Part shown: in pieces, positions 4,893-6,306 of the stretch | Layout: each line of letters opens with the position of its first letter | How positions within the stretch are numbered: position 1 is the first letter of the stretch | Assembly (NCBI GenBank): GCA_013297585.1 | Contig: JAAFHG010000237.1 | Location: 1 to 6,306 of the forward strand | Direction of reading: 5' to 3' | DNA length: 6,306 nucleotides | From: Chitinophagales bacterium | Lineage (GTDB): Bacteria; Bacteroidota; Bacteroidia; Chitinophagales; Chitinophagaceae | Translations under genes and position numbers: made by a program | Notes under the pieces: model-generated | What the model was told of the DNA's origin: nothing | Databases searched by the model: none | Seen by the model: only the letters and a program-made list of their open reading frames with translations

Positions 4893-5693
4893 ATGAAACG
4901 TGCATTTACAATTTGCCTCATGTTGTGCTTTTCTACAACATTACTATTTAGCCAAAATCAAGATATAAAAACGCAAGAAAATAAGCGTATTGATAGCCTG
5001 ATAAAAGAATTTAAAAGCACATATTATGATCTACCGCATGGGGTGAAATATGCTAAACTAGAATTAGAAAATTATCAAAAAATAATAATACCTAAATTAA
5101 TTGCAATGTTATACAATACAACTAAAACGCCTATTATCGCAAATGAGCCAGGTGTTTTTTTTGCAAATGGAGATGTTAGTTATTATAAAGGAACTGGCGG
5201 TACTATTCCTTACAATTTAGATTGGCTGTCAATAAGGGCTGGCTGGTTGCTAGAAGAGCTAACATTTAACGATTTTGGCTTTTCATCAAACGAATCAAAA
5301 GAATCAAAAGTGCCAAGCCGAACATATGCATATAATAGTACAATAGTTTGGGAAAAAATAGCAACAGCAGCGTCTATTAAAAAAGAAAGAAAAATAATGG
5401 CCGATAAAGTAGCAGCTTGGTGGCAGAAAAATAAAACTACTTGGACAAGGTTAGGTGCCTTGAAAGAGGCTTTACAATCGAACAATGAAGTACGGTACAC
5501 GAAGGCGATATTGTATATGAATACATTTTATAACAGAACTTCATGCGATGGGCTAACCGATGAAGTATTTGATACAGAAATAAAACCATTATTAAAGGCT
5601 TTAAAACCAGAGAATTTTTATTTGGAAATTCTTATTGAAAAGTTTTTAAAAAATGGAATTGCAGAAATTGTTTATTTTAAAAAAGACAAATAA
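4893..5693 (+). CDS. Secreted protein of unknown function, first of a tandem paralogous pair
   Basis: The protein is 266 residues and I do not recognise the family. The N-terminus is a signal peptide (MKR, hydrophobic stretch, STTLLFSQ), with cleavage likely near residues 20-21. There is no convincing lipobox, so it is probably a soluble periplasmic or exported protein. The rest looks mainly helical. Blocks shared with the next gene are KRIDSLI (31-37), ENYQ (59-62), IPYNLDWLSIRAGWL (105-119), WEKIATA (153-159) and WWQKNKTTWTRLGALKEALQ (176-195). The many Trp residues in conserved blocks suggest a structural core, and the helical, motif-rich C-terminal half resembles HEAT-like folds, which is only an impression. 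The ATG at 4893 is chosen because the signal peptide starts there. The next gene follows after 39 bases with no terminator, so the two are probably co-transcribed. Confidence 0.8.
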   Translation: MKRAFTICLMLCFSTTLLFSQNQDIKTQENKRIDSLIKEFKSTYYDLPHGVKYAKLELENYQKIIIPKLIAMLYNTTKTPIIANEPGVFFANGDVSYYKGTGGTIPYNLDWLSIRAGWLLEELTFNDFGFSSNESKESKVPSRTYAYNSTIVWEKIATAASIKKERKIMADKVAAWWQKNKTTWTRLGALKEALQSNNEVRYTKAILYMNTFYNRTSCDGLTDEVFDTEIKPLLKALKPENFYLEILIEKFLKNGIAEIVYFKKDK

Positions 5694-5732
5694 TCACAAC
5701 TGATTTAAACCACCGCTAACCCTATTACTTAT

Positions 5733-6306
5733 ATGAAATGTGTACTATCATTTTGCCTTGCTATATCCTTTTCTACAACACTACTATTTAGCCAAAACCA
5801 AGTTACCACATCACAAGATGAAAAACGTATAGATAGCTTGATAGTAAAATTACAAGGCTTGCGCTACAATAATGATATAAAGGATGCTGGAAAAGCATTA
5901 GAAAATTATCAAGCGCAAGTAATACCAAAAATTATTAAACTATTGTATAGTAAAAAGCGGTTAGATAGTGACCCAGGTGACCCATACACTTATTTAGCTA
6001 CGGCCAATTTTGAAGGGCAAAGTAAAGGAGGTATAATACCATATAACTTCGATTGGCTATCTATAAGAGCAGGCTGGCTAATAGAAAAATTAACTTTTAT
6101 AGATTTTGGCTATTCATCTAAACTAAATATTAAGGATAAAGACTACGGCTTTTACGAAGGAACTTGGGAAAAAATAGCCACTGCAAAATCCTTAATGGAA
6201 GATAGAAAAATATTAGCCGATAAAGTAGCTGATTGGTGGCAAAAAAACAAAGCCACTTGGACAAGATTAGGCGCGTTAAAAACAGCATTGCAATCAAACG
6301 ATAAAA
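5733..6306 (+). CDS. Second tandem paralogue of the secreted protein, cut by the right edge
   Basis: The frame opens with ATG at 5733 and stays open to the window end, giving 191 residues plus one base; the C-terminus is missing. It aligns along its length with the preceding protein. It shares signal-peptide residues FSTTLLFSQNQ, KRIDSLI (31-37), ENYQ (57-60), IPYNFDWLSIRAGWL (102-116), WEKIATA (145-151) and WWQKNKATWTRLGALKTALQ (168-187). The region between about residues 40 and 100 differs most, including indels. The DNA for the end of the signal peptide is nearly identical (33 of 35 bases between 4928-4962 and 5768-5802). The distance between the two starts is exactly 840 bases. It is probably in one transcript with the first copy. 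Function unknown; more copies may follow beyond the edge. Confidence 0.8.
   Translation, partial: MKCVLSFCLAISFSTTLLFSQNQVTTSQDEKRIDSLIVKLQGLRYNNDIKDAGKALENYQAQVIPKIIKLLYSKKRLDSDPGDPYTYLATANFEGQSKGGIIPYNFDWLSIRAGWLIEKLTFIDFGYSSKLNIKDKDYGFYEGTWEKIATAKSLMEDRKILADKVADWWQKNKATWTRLGALKTALQSNDK

Noticed and set aside
5210..5500. 96-codon minus-strand open frame inside the first secreted protein gene
   Set aside because: Antisense to the most conserved blocks of the paralogue pair, which explain the sequence fully.

Overview
The window is AT-rich (roughly 30-40 % GC by eye) and fits a member of the Bacteroidota, probably in or near the Sphingobacteriia/Chitinophagia. The reasons are a DUF6588-type outer-membrane protein, weak or absent Shine-Dalgarno sequences, candidate promoters of the Bacteroidota form TTG...TAnnTTTG, and secreted proteins whose signal peptides end just before a Gln. 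The lineage is inferred, not proven.

Layout, left to right. Bases 1-117 on the minus strand encode the first 39 residues of an ISAs1-family (H-repeat-type) transposase that runs off the left edge; the end of the insertion sequence is probably near base 191. About 80 bases further on, facing away from the transposase, is a predicted outer-membrane beta-barrel protein of DUF6588 type (270-1337). A strong bidirectional terminator hairpin (1388-1424) follows, and only 12 bases after it begins a DUF3800 (RNase H-like fold) gene (1437-2168). The 199-base spacer after it contains a GC-rich hairpin, a minus-strand intrinsic terminator and a TAnnTTTG match. Together these could form a small RNA of about 70 nt. 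The tex gene (2368-4617) occupies the minus strand and encodes a full-length YqgF/HhH/S1 RNA-binding transcription accessory protein. The 275-base divergent spacer 4618-4892 carries a likely tex promoter, a cluster of CTAG-centred repeats and a 15-base operator-like palindrome. It leads into two tandem, same-strand paralogous genes for secreted proteins I do not recognise (4893-5693, and 5733 to beyond the right edge).

The genes do not form one obvious pathway. tex is a core housekeeping gene. The OMP and the tandem secreted pair are envelope or periplasmic proteins. The IS end and the DUF3800 gene are accessory in character. DUF3800 is flanked by imperfect direct repeats and hairpins, so it may be an acquired cassette. 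The least explained items are the tandem paralogue family, the possible small RNA convergent with DUF3800, and the terminator-like hairpin abutting the DUF3800 start. I see no complete multi-gene defence system, CRISPR array, tRNA or rRNA.
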